DNA of 15,989 bases from Bacillota bacterium (GTDB lineage Bacteria > Bacillota > Clostridia > Acetivibrionales > DTU013), in contig JAEYON010000032.1 in the NCBI GenBank assembly GCA_023411645.1, forward strand, positions 1-15,989, written 5' to 3'. The number at the start of each line of letters is the position of its first letter. The first letter of the stretch is position 1. Below the pieces are notes generated by a model that was not told the origin of the DNA, did no database searches, and saw only the letters and a program-made list of their open reading frames with translations. This document shows positions 5,894-13,131 of this stretch, piece after piece. The position numbers and the translations under genes are program-made.

Positions 5894-7639
5894 CTACTCC
5901 CTGCTATCCCTGGAAGTGTATTCTTTTATCAAGTCCAGTGCCGGCTGATCAATATAATAACCGTTTTGATGAATATAACTGTTATCAGGGGCAAGCACAA
6001 GGCTTCCAATATCCAGTTCACGCTCAAGCACAACGGGGCCCCACCCTTCGACTCGCTCACAGTGCACTGCCCATGGCAATTCATTTGCGTTAAGCACTTC
6101 AAGAACTGATTTTAAATAAGCCATACGTTCTGTTTTCGGAAGCGCCATCGGAATGCTGAACTCGTTACACATAATTTTCACATTATGTTCATCCGCCCAA
6201 TTACGCCAATGTTCAAAATAGCTTTTCATTGTATCCAAATCAAAAATATCAACCTCGGAAAACGCAGGTGTGCTTGTGATACTCCCGTCTGCAGCAATTG
6301 TTACCGTAGACCCCTGATCGGAAAATACATCCGTACAGGCGATGTATACACTCCTGAATTTACCTTTCTTGTAGACGAAACCTTGCGGCTTTTTAGTGTT
6401 GTCTATCTCTTGATAATAGCCCTCGGTTCCAATCGGGATTCTTATTATAAGCTCGCGCATATATACATGTGTGTTTTCTTCACCTTTAACCTTTAAGATT
6501 AATGTTTTTGCAGATTTTAGAAGCTTAAAACTGATTTTCATGCCATTGAAATTTCCATTATCCCCAAACTCAGCTTTAAGTATATCAGGATTACCTTCAT
6601 CAGCAAATATCTTTGTATGCTGCACCGGGTTGATTCCGTCAAGAGATTGCTGATCAATGTCAGCACCATCTGCTTGTAAAATAAACTTTCCGCCGTTGTT
6701 AACATTATCGATCCCGGCAAGGTAAACTGAGATTTCTGTTCCCTCCGGAAAGTCACCGATAACTTTAAAAGGTTCTCCACCACTGGAAATAACGTTATTG
6801 ACTGTTACACCCTGTTCATACGGCCAGTGAAGCAAGCTTAGATGTGCTGACCGCCTCAAGGAATGCCAGGGATAAAAATGAAGAGATTGTACAACCTTTG
6901 GATTAATATCATTGATTGGTATGGATGCGACTGCCCCATCCCACCCTTGGCCAAGCATGCCGTCAGAAACGACTATTCTATTGCTGTCATATTTCCAGAT
7001 TACTTCTGCCAACTCATTTGCGAATGCTGCATATTCTTCCTCAGTAAAGACCTCATATCCCGGTTCATTAAGCAGATTAAAGCTCAACACGGCAGCAGGC
7101 ACATTTGAATACCGTTTGGCGAGCATCTCCCAAACTTCGATAGCTTGACGGTAATGTTCACTGTTTTTCATAATATCATCACGTGAACCCGGCAATTCAT
7201 ATAACGTCACATTTATATGAACACCATATTCTATACCCCACCCAATCACCTGATCCAGGTTTTCAAAGCTGATTTCCATGGGCTGCAGGCTGCTTTCGTC
7301 CACAAAGCTTTTGTAGCTATAATGGACACGAACAAAGTTGAAACCTGACTTGGCAATGTCTTCAATATCATTTGCTTGAATACTCCTGTCAAAGTATTCA
7401 GGTGTCAATGCTGTGCCATGCCAGTCCGGCAGGCTTTCATCAGATATGGCAGGTAACTCGGCTGCTTTATCAAGTAATACGGCTGAAATGGTATTGAATT
7501 CGTTTCCGTCAGGCATTGGTGTTTCCAAGGATTCCGCTGGATCAACATGATTGGATTCTGTACTGCAGGCAGTTAACATTACCATTATTAGAATAAAAAT
7601 CACCGTAAAAAACAGATGTCTTTTCATGACCTTGTCCAT
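5894..7639 (-). CDS. GH5-like glycoside hydrolase lipoprotein with a large internal insertion
   Basis: A 581-residue lipoprotein with a hydrophobic signal and lipobox LTAC (Cys25), so it is anchored outside the membrane. The (beta/alpha)8 catalytic domain resembles family GH5 (endo-glucanase/mannanase clan A). FNFVRVHY carries the conserved Arg104, SFNLLNEPGYE the acid/base Glu192, HFYPWH the active-site His254/Tyr256, and IMCNEFSIP the nucleophile candidate Glu493. ELPWAVHCERVEGWG follows as the last strand. Between His254/Tyr256 and Glu493 lie about 237 residues, far more than in a plain GH5 barrel. Residues about 278-465 look like one or two inserted beta-sandwich, CBM-like regions (EGTEISVYLAGIDN, GMKISFKLLK, STVTIAADGS). 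ATG has AGGAGG seven bases upstream. It probably acts on plant or bacterial polysaccharide; the substrate is not deducible. A decayed paralogue with the same layout lies next upstream. Confidence 0.82.
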   Translation of the reverse strand: MDKVMKRHLFFTVIFILIMVMLTACSTESNHVDPAESLETPMPDGNEFNTISAVLLDKAAELPAISDESLPDWHGTALTPEYFDRSIQANDIEDIAKSGFNFVRVHYSYKSFVDESSLQPMEISFENLDQVIGWGIEYGVHINVTLYELPGSRDDIMKNSEHYRQAIEVWEMLAKRYSNVPAAVLSFNLLNEPGYEVFTEEEYAAFANELAEVIWKYDSNRIVVSDGMLGQGWDGAVASIPINDINPKVVQSLHFYPWHSLRRSAHLSLLHWPYEQGVTVNNVISSGGEPFKVIGDFPEGTEISVYLAGIDNVNNGGKFILQADGADIDQQSLDGINPVQHTKIFADEGNPDILKAEFGDNGNFNGMKISFKLLKSAKTLILKVKGEENTHVYMRELIIRIPIGTEGYYQEIDNTKKPQGFVYKKGKFRSVYIACTDVFSDQGSTVTIAADGSITSTPAFSEVDIFDLDTMKSYFEHWRNWADEHNVKIMCNEFSIPMALPKTERMAYLKSVLEVLNANELPWAVHCERVEGWGPVVLERELDIGSLVLAPDNSYIHQNGYYIDQPALDLIKEYTSRDSRE

Positions 7640-7724
7640 TTGTTGTCCTCCTGATTACGTATAAATTTTGTCAATAAACTACTTCCAGATTTTTATAACA
7701 CTTCTGTTCAAAGGCAAATCGGTA

Positions 7725-7782
7725 CCCGCCACCAAGCGTTTTTCAGCCCGAGGGCTGAAAATACGCATAGAGGTGGGGCGGG
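7725..7782 (-). terminator. Long imperfect G+C-rich hairpin after the broken GH5-like gene
   Basis: The inner stem 7736-7749 / 7752-7766 (GCGT plus TTTTCAGCCC against GGGCTGAAAA plus ACGC, with one bulged T) is extended outward by CCCGCC-ACC pairing with GGT-GG-GGCGGG (two-base bulge). It sits 32 bases beyond the stop of the decayed GH5-like gene and about 85 bases before the intact one. It could be a terminator of the fragment (T/A flanks inside the stem) or the palindromic end of a mobile or REP-like element. No second copy is visible in the window. Confidence 0.5.
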
Positions 7783-7813
7783 GGGCCCATTATTCGCCTC
7801 GTTATATCTTCGT

Positions 7814-8498
7814 TCACTGCCATTTTTGCAGTTGTTGCAACAGTTCAATGCAGTAGGAGCCGCCCATATAATTTACCGGTGTAAAGCCAACGTATCCCCT
7901 GCCGCTGTCGCTGAAGTTGATATAATCGTTGCTATACCACCCCAAGCCATACCGATCCAGCGCTTCAAACAAATCGTTATAGTACGCAAGCGCCGCTTCT
8001 AGCGAACACGCGTTGAAATTCGCCGTTTCTATGCGCACAACGGAATGCGGCGCGAATTCTGAAATCGCCTTTGCCCAAGCCTCAATTGTTTCCTTGTTCG
8101 CCTGCTCCCAAATGGTTTCGGAAGAGTAGGTGACATCCGGATTGATCACGATCTGCCGTCCTGTATCGTAGCTGTTGGGGCAAAGCATGACCACCGACGT
8201 TTTCGTCAAATAAGGCGGCTTCACTTCAGCCCCCTCCAAAGCGGGTGCCCCAGACCTTAGAAAGATAGATTTCCAGCTTCGTCCCGGCGACGAGCTCGCC
8301 AGTCATTTCCAACGGCTGACCCTTGCGTATCTCGCGCTGCGCCGCGTAGATGGTTGCCGGATAGTTCGAGAGGAACATGGAGTGATTGTTGTTGTCAATG
8401 TGCGCGCCTTCCTGCGCGGTCATGTTTGCATAAACAAACGGGCCCTCGCAAAAGTTAGTCATCATCATAACATTGGAGTAGTTGCCCTCCAACGTGCT
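7814..8498 (-). pseudogene. Decayed GH5-like glycoside hydrolase (truncated, deleted, frameshifted)
   Basis: Two overlapping frames (8492-8226 and 8239-7814) together give about 225 residues homologous in layout to the C-terminal half of the neighbouring GH5-like lipoprotein. The first reads FCEGPFVYANMTAQEGAHID, NHSMFLSNYPATIYAAQREI and GTKLEIYLSKVWG; the second reads SVVMLCPNSYDTGRQIVINP, HSVVRIETANFN and YNDLFEALDRYGLGWYSND. There is no start codon: the frame begins at an upstream stop (8520-8522), so the N-terminal half with the NEP acid/base is absent. Compared with the intact protein, about 100 codons of the inserted beta domain are missing after SKVWG. A run of five G (8234-8230 on the minus strand) carries one extra base; removing it joins FGG to AEVKPPYL. 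Local G+C (52-65% in three 60-base rows sampled) is higher than in the intact neighbour (35-43% in two rows). Confidence 0.8.
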
Positions 8499-8651
8499 TT
8501 GTACATTTTTTCGGCAACATTATACCACATACTATTTTTCCCAACAATATTTGTTATATTAAATACTTCAACCAACGCTCACAAACACAAAAGGCACCTG
8601 CTAGTTTTTTCTGATGAACTGACTAAGTTTCTTTTTTCTTATTAGTGAGTG

Positions 8652-9353
8652 CTATAATATTTTTTCCAAGTCGTGGCCAATCTCCTCGAATATCCTATAC
8701 TCATGCGTGATATTCAATGAATCCAAATATAAATGTAAAATTTCATTATCACAAAATAATATGTCAGCTGTGCCTATATGAATATTAATTTTTAGTTTGA
8801 CTCGTATTTTTTCCGCATTTTGCCTTACCAAACATAAAATATTGTTTTCCTCCAAGTACCATTCTTCTCTCATCATATCTTCGTATAACTCGATGGCTTT
8901 TTCCGGTGCTACCCCCACAGTTCGGTATTCTTTGTTATAAAGATGGTGATAAGTTCCTGCGTAAGCGGTTACAGAACTAAACCACTCGGGGTGCTTAACT
9001 ACATAATAAAACGCCATGTTGCCGCCCATCGAAAAACCTGACAGCATTCTGTTCTCGCGGGTTGCGTCTGTTCTGTACTGTCCTTCGATATGGGGAATCA
9101 GTTCCTTAATAATGATGGATTCAATTTGCAATAAGGCATCGAAATAATTGTCTTCCGACGAAATTGCGTTGACAAAAACAGTAATAGCCCGTCTGCTTTT
9201 ATAAACCTTTTCAAGCGTCCATATCTCAGAAGATTCGTTGCCCATCCATCCGTGAATGTGGTACGCAACCGGGTATTTTTCATGAAAAGTGTTGTAGAAC
9301 AATAAGTATGCTATACTTGAAATAATATGGTGACAAAATTCAATGTTAGTCAT
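8652..9353 (-). CDS. Alpha/beta-hydrolase esterase (esterase D/feruloyl-esterase-like)
   Basis: A 233-residue cytoplasmic-type esterase without a signal peptide. The nucleophile elbow is GFSMGG (Ser108), with Asp197 in HIGTADILF and His227 in EEIGHDLEKIL completing a credible triad. YPVAYHIHGWMGNESSEIW supplies the oxyanion region, and FVNAISSEDNYFD and YAGTYHH are family features. The N-terminus looks damaged: EFCHHIISSIAYLLFYNTFHEKYP lacks a few residues expected before the strand leading to YHEKYPV, and the ATG has no good ribosome site within 15 bases (AAGGA is 19 bases away). It starts 15 bases after the EamA gene's stop, so translation might be coupled. This family deacylates sugar esters or S-formylglutathione; an esterase beside GH5-like genes hints at polysaccharide side-chain removal. 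It may be in early decay. Confidence 0.72.
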   Translation of the reverse strand: MTNIEFCHHIISSIAYLLFYNTFHEKYPVAYHIHGWMGNESSEIWTLEKVYKSRRAITVFVNAISSEDNYFDALLQIESIIIKELIPHIEGQYRTDATRENRMLSGFSMGGNMAFYYVVKHPEWFSSVTAYAGTYHHLYNKEYRTVGVAPEKAIELYEDMMREEWYLEENNILCLVRQNAEKIRVKLKINIHIGTADILFCDNEILHLYLDSLNITHEYRIFEEIGHDLEKIL

Positions 9354-9368
9354 TAATAAAAATATCCA

Positions 9369-10340
9369 TTAATCCTTTACCTGTTCCTTTCCTACGATTT
9401 CCATATTCTTAGATTTTGCTGAAGTAGCATCCATGACTTTGGTCCCGATAAGAACCATGCCAATGACTACAAGAAAACCGCCCAACCACTGCCGGTAACC
9501 GGTGCTTTCGCCTAATATTACAGTCGATAGAAGCATGGAGGTAAACGGCATCATACCTGAAAAAGCCGCAGCTGTAAACGCGCCGCACCGCTTTATTCTC
9601 GAGTACCAGCAGATAAATGCCAAGGCCGTAACAAATACGCCGTACCAAAGAAGAGCCATCCAACCTGCTAGACCGATACCCGATAGCTCCTTCAAGGGAT
9701 GCTCAAACGCTGCCGGAATCAGGCATAGAATTAGAGTAATTGCCGATACAATTGCGGTTTGCGCAATTGGATTTGAAGGCTCTTTCTGATCTGCCGCAGC
9801 ATTAACGGCGGAAATACGTGACAGGGTGTTGAAGGCAGACTCACATGCCGCAGCGCATAGCACGAGCATATTCCCGCCGATATGTTCCAAGGATAAACTA
9901 TTCCCTGGCGCTAACACTCCCTGAATAATCAGAATACCTCCCACAGTGCATAGTATTCCAGCAAGCTTTCTGCCATCGACCGGCTCCCTTAATACGACCA
10001 TAGCGAGAAACGCTGTTATGGCTGGGGTCGCGCCAGTAAGTATACCCGCCTCTCCAGCGCTGGTATAATGAAGGCCGCTTAATAAAAACATACGGAATAG
10101 AAAAATACCGCATAAGGCCTGAAGCGACAAAAAAAGAAAATTGCGAAACGACATTCGCTGAATGTATCGGACAAGCTGTTTTCCACATAACGGAACCAAA
10201 AATACGAGCGCGAAAAACAGGCTAACTGCCGTGATCGTAAAAGTCCCGAGCTTTCCTGTAACAAATCTGGCCGATATAACGCTGGTTCCCGCCAGTGAAA
10301 AAGCGCAAATTAAATATAATTTCCCATTCAATTGATTCAT
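9369..10340 (-). CDS. EamA/DMT-superfamily permease
   Basis: A 323-residue inner-membrane exporter of the drug/metabolite transporter superfamily. It has ten predicted helices in two EamA repeats: the first contains SAGEAGILTGATPAITAFLA and ends in VVLREPVDGRKLAGILC; the second contains WYSRIKRCGAFTAAAFSGMM and LSTVILGESTGYRQWLGG. Such proteins export amino acids or related metabolites. ATG has GGAG ten bases upstream. Its divergent neighbour is a MocR-type regulator; MocR/EamA divergent pairs are a common arrangement in which the regulator controls the exporter. Here the regulator has lost its DNA-binding domain, so control of this gene may be altered. The short tail (ATSAKSKNMEIVGKEQVKD) is hydrophilic. 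It appears intact; substrate unknown. Confidence 0.9.
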   Translation of the reverse strand: MNQLNGKLYLICAFSLAGTSVISARFVTGKLGTFTITAVSLFFALVFLVPLCGKQLVRYIQRMSFRNFLFLSLQALCGIFLFRMFLLSGLHYTSAGEAGILTGATPAITAFLAMVVLREPVDGRKLAGILCTVGGILIIQGVLAPGNSLSLEHIGGNMLVLCAAACESAFNTLSRISAVNAAADQKEPSNPIAQTAIVSAITLILCLIPAAFEHPLKELSGIGLAGWMALLWYGVFVTALAFICWYSRIKRCGAFTAAAFSGMMPFTSMLLSTVILGESTGYRQWLGGFLVVIGMVLIGTKVMDATSAKSKNMEIVGKEQVKD

Positions 10341-10362
10341 TCTAATTGCTCTCCAAAATTCG

Positions 10363-10390
10363 TTGCACTTTTATTACATGATGGTATAAT
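10363..10390 (+). promoter_or_regulatory. Promoter of the truncated MocR-type gene
   Basis: TTGCAC (10363-10368) and a perfect TATAAT (10385-10390) are separated by 16 bases, pointing towards the MocR-type gene, in the spacer divergent from the EamA gene. The predicted transcription start falls just before the operator-like dyad. Confidence 0.65.
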
Positions 10391-10402
10391 TTTACTCGTA
10401 CC

Positions 10403-10425
10403 ACTGGCTCTGTTAAAGAACCAGT
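10403..10425 (+). promoter_or_regulatory. Operator-like dyad between the EamA and MocR-type genes
   Basis: A 23-base imperfect dyad with outer half-sites ACTGG (10403-10407) and CCAGT (10421-10425) and inner TC/GA; nine of eleven positions per arm are symmetric. It lies just downstream of the MocR-gene promoter and upstream of the EamA gene, a position suited to repress one gene and control the other. MocR operators vary, so the binding protein is inferred from context. Confidence 0.5.
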
Positions 10426-10427
10426 AG

Positions 10428-11498
10428 TTTCCCAGGTTCCTTTGGCAGCAACTGCTGCATAAGGCTTCCGAGGAATTGCCTCTTGAAGCTTTTAGTTATA
10501 CCGGACCACAGGGATTGCCTAAACTTCGAGGGGAAATTGCGGCTTGGTTGTTTAGAAACCGGGGTCTTAAGATTTCCCCGGACGATATCTTTATAACCGC
10601 AGGCGCGACACACGGGCTGCATCTTATTGCGGATATTCTGTGTGGGGATGGCCAAAAAATATTGATAGAGGACCCATGTCATATCGGTATGCTTGGTACA
10701 TTCATAAACAAGGGCTGCTCAATAGTTCCCATACCGGTAGATACCGAGGGGATGCAGACAGATTACCTTTCAAAGTGCCAAAGTACAGGTCCGATATATG
10801 TAACGCCATCTCATCAGTTCCCGTTGGGCGGAATTCTTCCCGCATCGCGCCGTACCGCACTGATTCGCTTTGCCAGAGAAAACGATCTTTATATCATTGA
10901 GGATGATTATGACAGCGAATTCCGATATGGCGGAGAGCCCATTGCTCCGCTTTACACGATGGACGTGCAGCGTGTAATTTATGTAGGTACCTTCAGTAAA
11001 GCAGTTTTTCCGGCGCTGAGGATAGGCTATGTAATTTTACCTTATCAGCTTCAAAAGCGATGGTGTGATCTGCGTACCCATACGGATGTACAAAATCCGC
11101 CCTTTGAACAGGCGGCTTTGGCTGAATTTCTAAGAACACGCAAGTTTGACAGGCATGTCCAAAAGATGCGTAAAATTTATGGTCAGCGCCGACAGGTGTT
11201 GTTGAAGTCGCTGAAAGAAGTCTTTGGCAGTGAGTTGATTGCATATGGAGATTCAGCCGGGTTGCATGTCGCTATCGATTTTCCCGGAATGCGCTTTGAT
11301 GAAGCATTTAAAAATTACTGCCTGCAATATGGTGTATATATTACTCCTGTAGAAAGCCATTGCATAGAAAAAGGTCGGCATCAAAGCAAGCTGCTGATTG
11401 GATACGGGCATCTGGAACCTGATGTAATCAGAAACGGTGTTGTACTATTGTCTGATATAATAAAAGAATTAAATATCTCTTGCCCAGGCAGAAAATGA
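10428..11498 (+). pseudogene. MocR/GabR-type regulator reduced to its aminotransferase domain
   Basis: Normal MocR proteins (about 450-500 residues) have an N-terminal GntR winged helix, a linker and a fold-type-I aminotransferase domain. Here homology starts at 10428 (FPRFLWQQLLHKASEELP), directly after an in-frame TAG at 10425-10427, so about 110-125 N-terminal codons including the whole DNA-binding domain are missing. From the TTG at 10476 (340 residues) the PLP domain is well preserved: FSYTGPQGLPKLRGEIAAWL, PSHQFPLGG, EDDYDSEFRY with the PLP-ring Asp, GTFSKAVFPALRIGY with Schiff-base Lys175 and Arg182, and LLIGYGHLEPDVI. The TTG has GAGGA almost touching it, a poor initiation site. It is either a recent pseudogene or a stand-alone PLP domain. 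It follows an intact promoter and operator-like dyad. Confidence 0.8.
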
Positions 11499-11585
11499 AA
11501 CACGCAGTGTCGCCGTATTTAACAAAATGTATGAGCCATCCCTTTTCGAGATGACCTTTGTTTACGTTTAAATACTTAGTTATAG

Positions 11586-12383
11586 TTAAATGCTCTGGGT
11601 GAAATCCGACAAGCCCTTGCGCTCCTGCTGCAAGCCTTCGGCAAGATCAAGAGGCTTCTCCCAGGTTTTCTGAGCTTCATACTTGAAAAACTCATGCAGG
11701 GAATTGATATTCTCGCTTTCGTCATACTTTTGCAGACACTCGTAGTACAACCTTTTATCCTCATCGTAGATAATGAGGGGAGGATGGTTTCGGAGCATCA
11801 GATAGTAATTCATAAGGGTTCTTCCGACTCTACCATTCCCGTCTGCAAAGGGATGTATAAACTCAAACTTGGCATGAAAATATGCGGCCACCTTCAACAC
11901 ATCATTGCCCTCATAGGCGTTAACCTCATCGATCAGATCTTTCATTTCGTCTTCAACGTTTTCTGCGGAGGTGCCTACCTCATTGATTCCGGTAATATAA
12001 TCATGCTTTTTAAATTCACCGGGTCGTTCCTCATTTTCAATATACCTTCGTTCATCAAAGGTTCCGCTGGTGAGTATCCTATGAATTTCCTGGATCAACC
12101 CAATAGAAATCGGCTCCCTTTGAATGAACTTTTCCTTCAGGAATTCATAACACAGCTTCTGATTTTGCTGTTCGAACAGCGCTCGAGGGCTCCCAGTATA
12201 ATTGGATACCTTACTGTTTTTAAAGATTTCTCTCGTGTCGTGGTAGGTAATTTCATCGTTCTCTATACGCCCTGAATGAAATGCAAACAGGACACTGAAG
12301 CTATCAAGGTATTTATCTAAATCTGAGGCTAATACGATTTTATATGATTGCCACAAGGCTAGGACCTGCTCATATTTGTCCAC
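11586..12383 (-). CDS. fic: Fic-domain AMPylase-type protein, class II self-inhibited
   Basis: A 265-residue Fic protein that is expected to transfer AMP (or another nucleotide part) onto hydroxyl groups of target proteins. The catalytic loop HPFADGNGRVGR (177-188) is perfect, with His177, Asp181, Asn183 and Arg188. The N-terminal helix carries the inhibitory motif SGRIEN (37-42; S/TxxxE[G/N], Glu41). This makes it a class II Fic whose own helix blocks ATP gamma-phosphate binding, so no separate antitoxin is needed and none is visible. The flap region (EFKKHDYITGIN) is present. The C-terminus after the Fic core is short, without a recognisable HTH. Start is GTG with GGGAG ten bases upstream. 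It lies 69 bases after the response regulator, same strand, with its own extended -10. It is convergent with the truncated MocR-type gene. The target is unknown. Confidence 0.92.
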   Translation of the reverse strand: MDKYEQVLALWQSYKIVLASDLDKYLDSFSVLFAFHSGRIENDEITYHDTREIFKNSKVSNYTGSPRALFEQQNQKLCYEFLKEKFIQREPISIGLIQEIHRILTSGTFDERRYIENEERPGEFKKHDYITGINEVGTSAENVEDEMKDLIDEVNAYEGNDVLKVAAYFHAKFEFIHPFADGNGRVGRTLMNYYLMLRNHPPLIIYDEDKRLYYECLQKYDESENINSLHEFFKYEAQKTWEKPLDLAEGLQQERKGLSDFTQSI

Positions 12384-12415
12384 GAAAACATCACTCCCTT
12401 ATACCTTCTGAAGTT

Positions 12416-12424
12416 ATTATACCA
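12416..12424 (-). promoter_or_regulatory. Extended -10 promoter element upstream of fic
   Basis: On the minus strand TGGTATAAT (12424-12416) is an extended -10 (TGnTATAAT), 33 bases before the GTG; no good -35 is seen, as is usual for extended -10 promoters. The 27-base segment 12421-12447 can also fold: ACAACAGGTTT against AAACTTGTGGT, with one mismatch and one G-T pair. Read-through from the response regulator gene would therefore meet a hairpin overlapping this promoter. Confidence 0.5.
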
Positions 12425-12452
12425 CAAGTTTGAAAGAAACCTGTTGTGTTCT

Positions 12453-13115
12453 TCATACATACTTATTCTCCTGGGCATATATGATCAACTTGCTTCTTTC
12501 ATTTATATCCGTTTTGGAATACAGACTGCTGATATAATTCTTTACGGTTCCTTCTGTTATGTAGAGCCTTTTTGCTATCTCCAGGTTGGAAAATCCTTTG
12601 CCTACCAGCTTCAAGACTGAAATTTCCCTCTCAGTCAGTCCATCTATGTCTGAGCGTTTCAATGCAGTTCCGCTTCCTCCTGCACCGGTTTTGTCACCTG
12701 TTATCAGTGAAATAACTTTTGCGGCTATTTCGGGCTGCATTATGGAATTGCCTGCATAGGCATCCCGTATACAGTTTACGAGCTTTTCAGAAGACAAATC
12801 CTTGAGTATGTATCCCACGGCACCGTTTCTTAATGCATCTATGATAGATTCATCATCATCGAAGGTCGTAAGGATTAAGACTTTTATTCCAAGGTATTTC
12901 TCCTTGATTGCCAAAGTACATTCCACTCCATTCATGACAGGCATTCTTATGTCCATCAATACTACATCGGGATGTGCTGAAGAAACTTTTTCAAGGGCAT
13001 CCTTCCCATTTTCAGCCAGTTGAACAACTTCAATGTCTTGTTCCATATCCAGTATGGTTTTTAAGCCTTCCCTCATTAAGCGCTGATCATCTACTATCAT
13101 AACTTTTATCTTCAT
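12453..13115 (-). CDS. NarL/LuxR-type response regulator
   Basis: The start chosen is the ATG at 13115 (MKIKVMIVDD, 220 residues), with AGGAGG eight bases upstream; the frame is open to 13175 but that extension overlaps the kinase gene. The receiver domain (1-118) has Asp9/Asp10, phospho-acceptor Asp55 (VVLMDIRMP), Thr83/84 (LILTTFDDD) and Lys105 (GYILKDLSS). The C-terminal LuxR helix-turn-helix (about 157-218) reads LTEREISVLKLVGKGFSNLE and YITEGTVKNYISSLYSKTDI. It is a complete regulator that dimerises on inverted repeats when phosphorylated. Its gene starts 16 bases after the kinase stop, so they form one operon and one signalling pair. The likely target is the divergent membrane-hydrolase operon, with a dyad in the shared spacer, besides autoregulation. 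Confidence 0.93.
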   Translation of the reverse strand: MKIKVMIVDDQRLMREGLKTILDMEQDIEVVQLAENGKDALEKVSSAHPDVVLMDIRMPVMNGVECTLAIKEKYLGIKVLILTTFDDDESIIDALRNGAVGYILKDLSSEKLVNCIRDAYAGNSIMQPEIAAKVISLITGDKTGAGGSGTALKRSDIDGLTEREISVLKLVGKGFSNLEIAKRLYITEGTVKNYISSLYSKTDINERSKLIIYAQENKYV

Positions 13116-13131
13116 ACATCTGCCCTCCTGC

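Noticed and set aside
8493..8651. A 159-base A+T-rich gap between the esterase and the broken GH5-like gene, searched for coding remnants or a promoter.
   Set aside because: No frame on either strand resembles a protein, and no convincing -35/-10 pair was found; it looks like decayed sequence.
11537..11553. A short hairpin (CATCCC / GAGATG) after the truncated MocR-type gene, considered as a terminator.
   Set aside because: The stem has only six pairs, including a G-T pair, and is followed by no real T-run.
11694..12275. A 193-codon open frame antisense to fic.
   Set aside because: It is the mirror of a well-supported Fic domain and shows no independent family signal or ribosome site.
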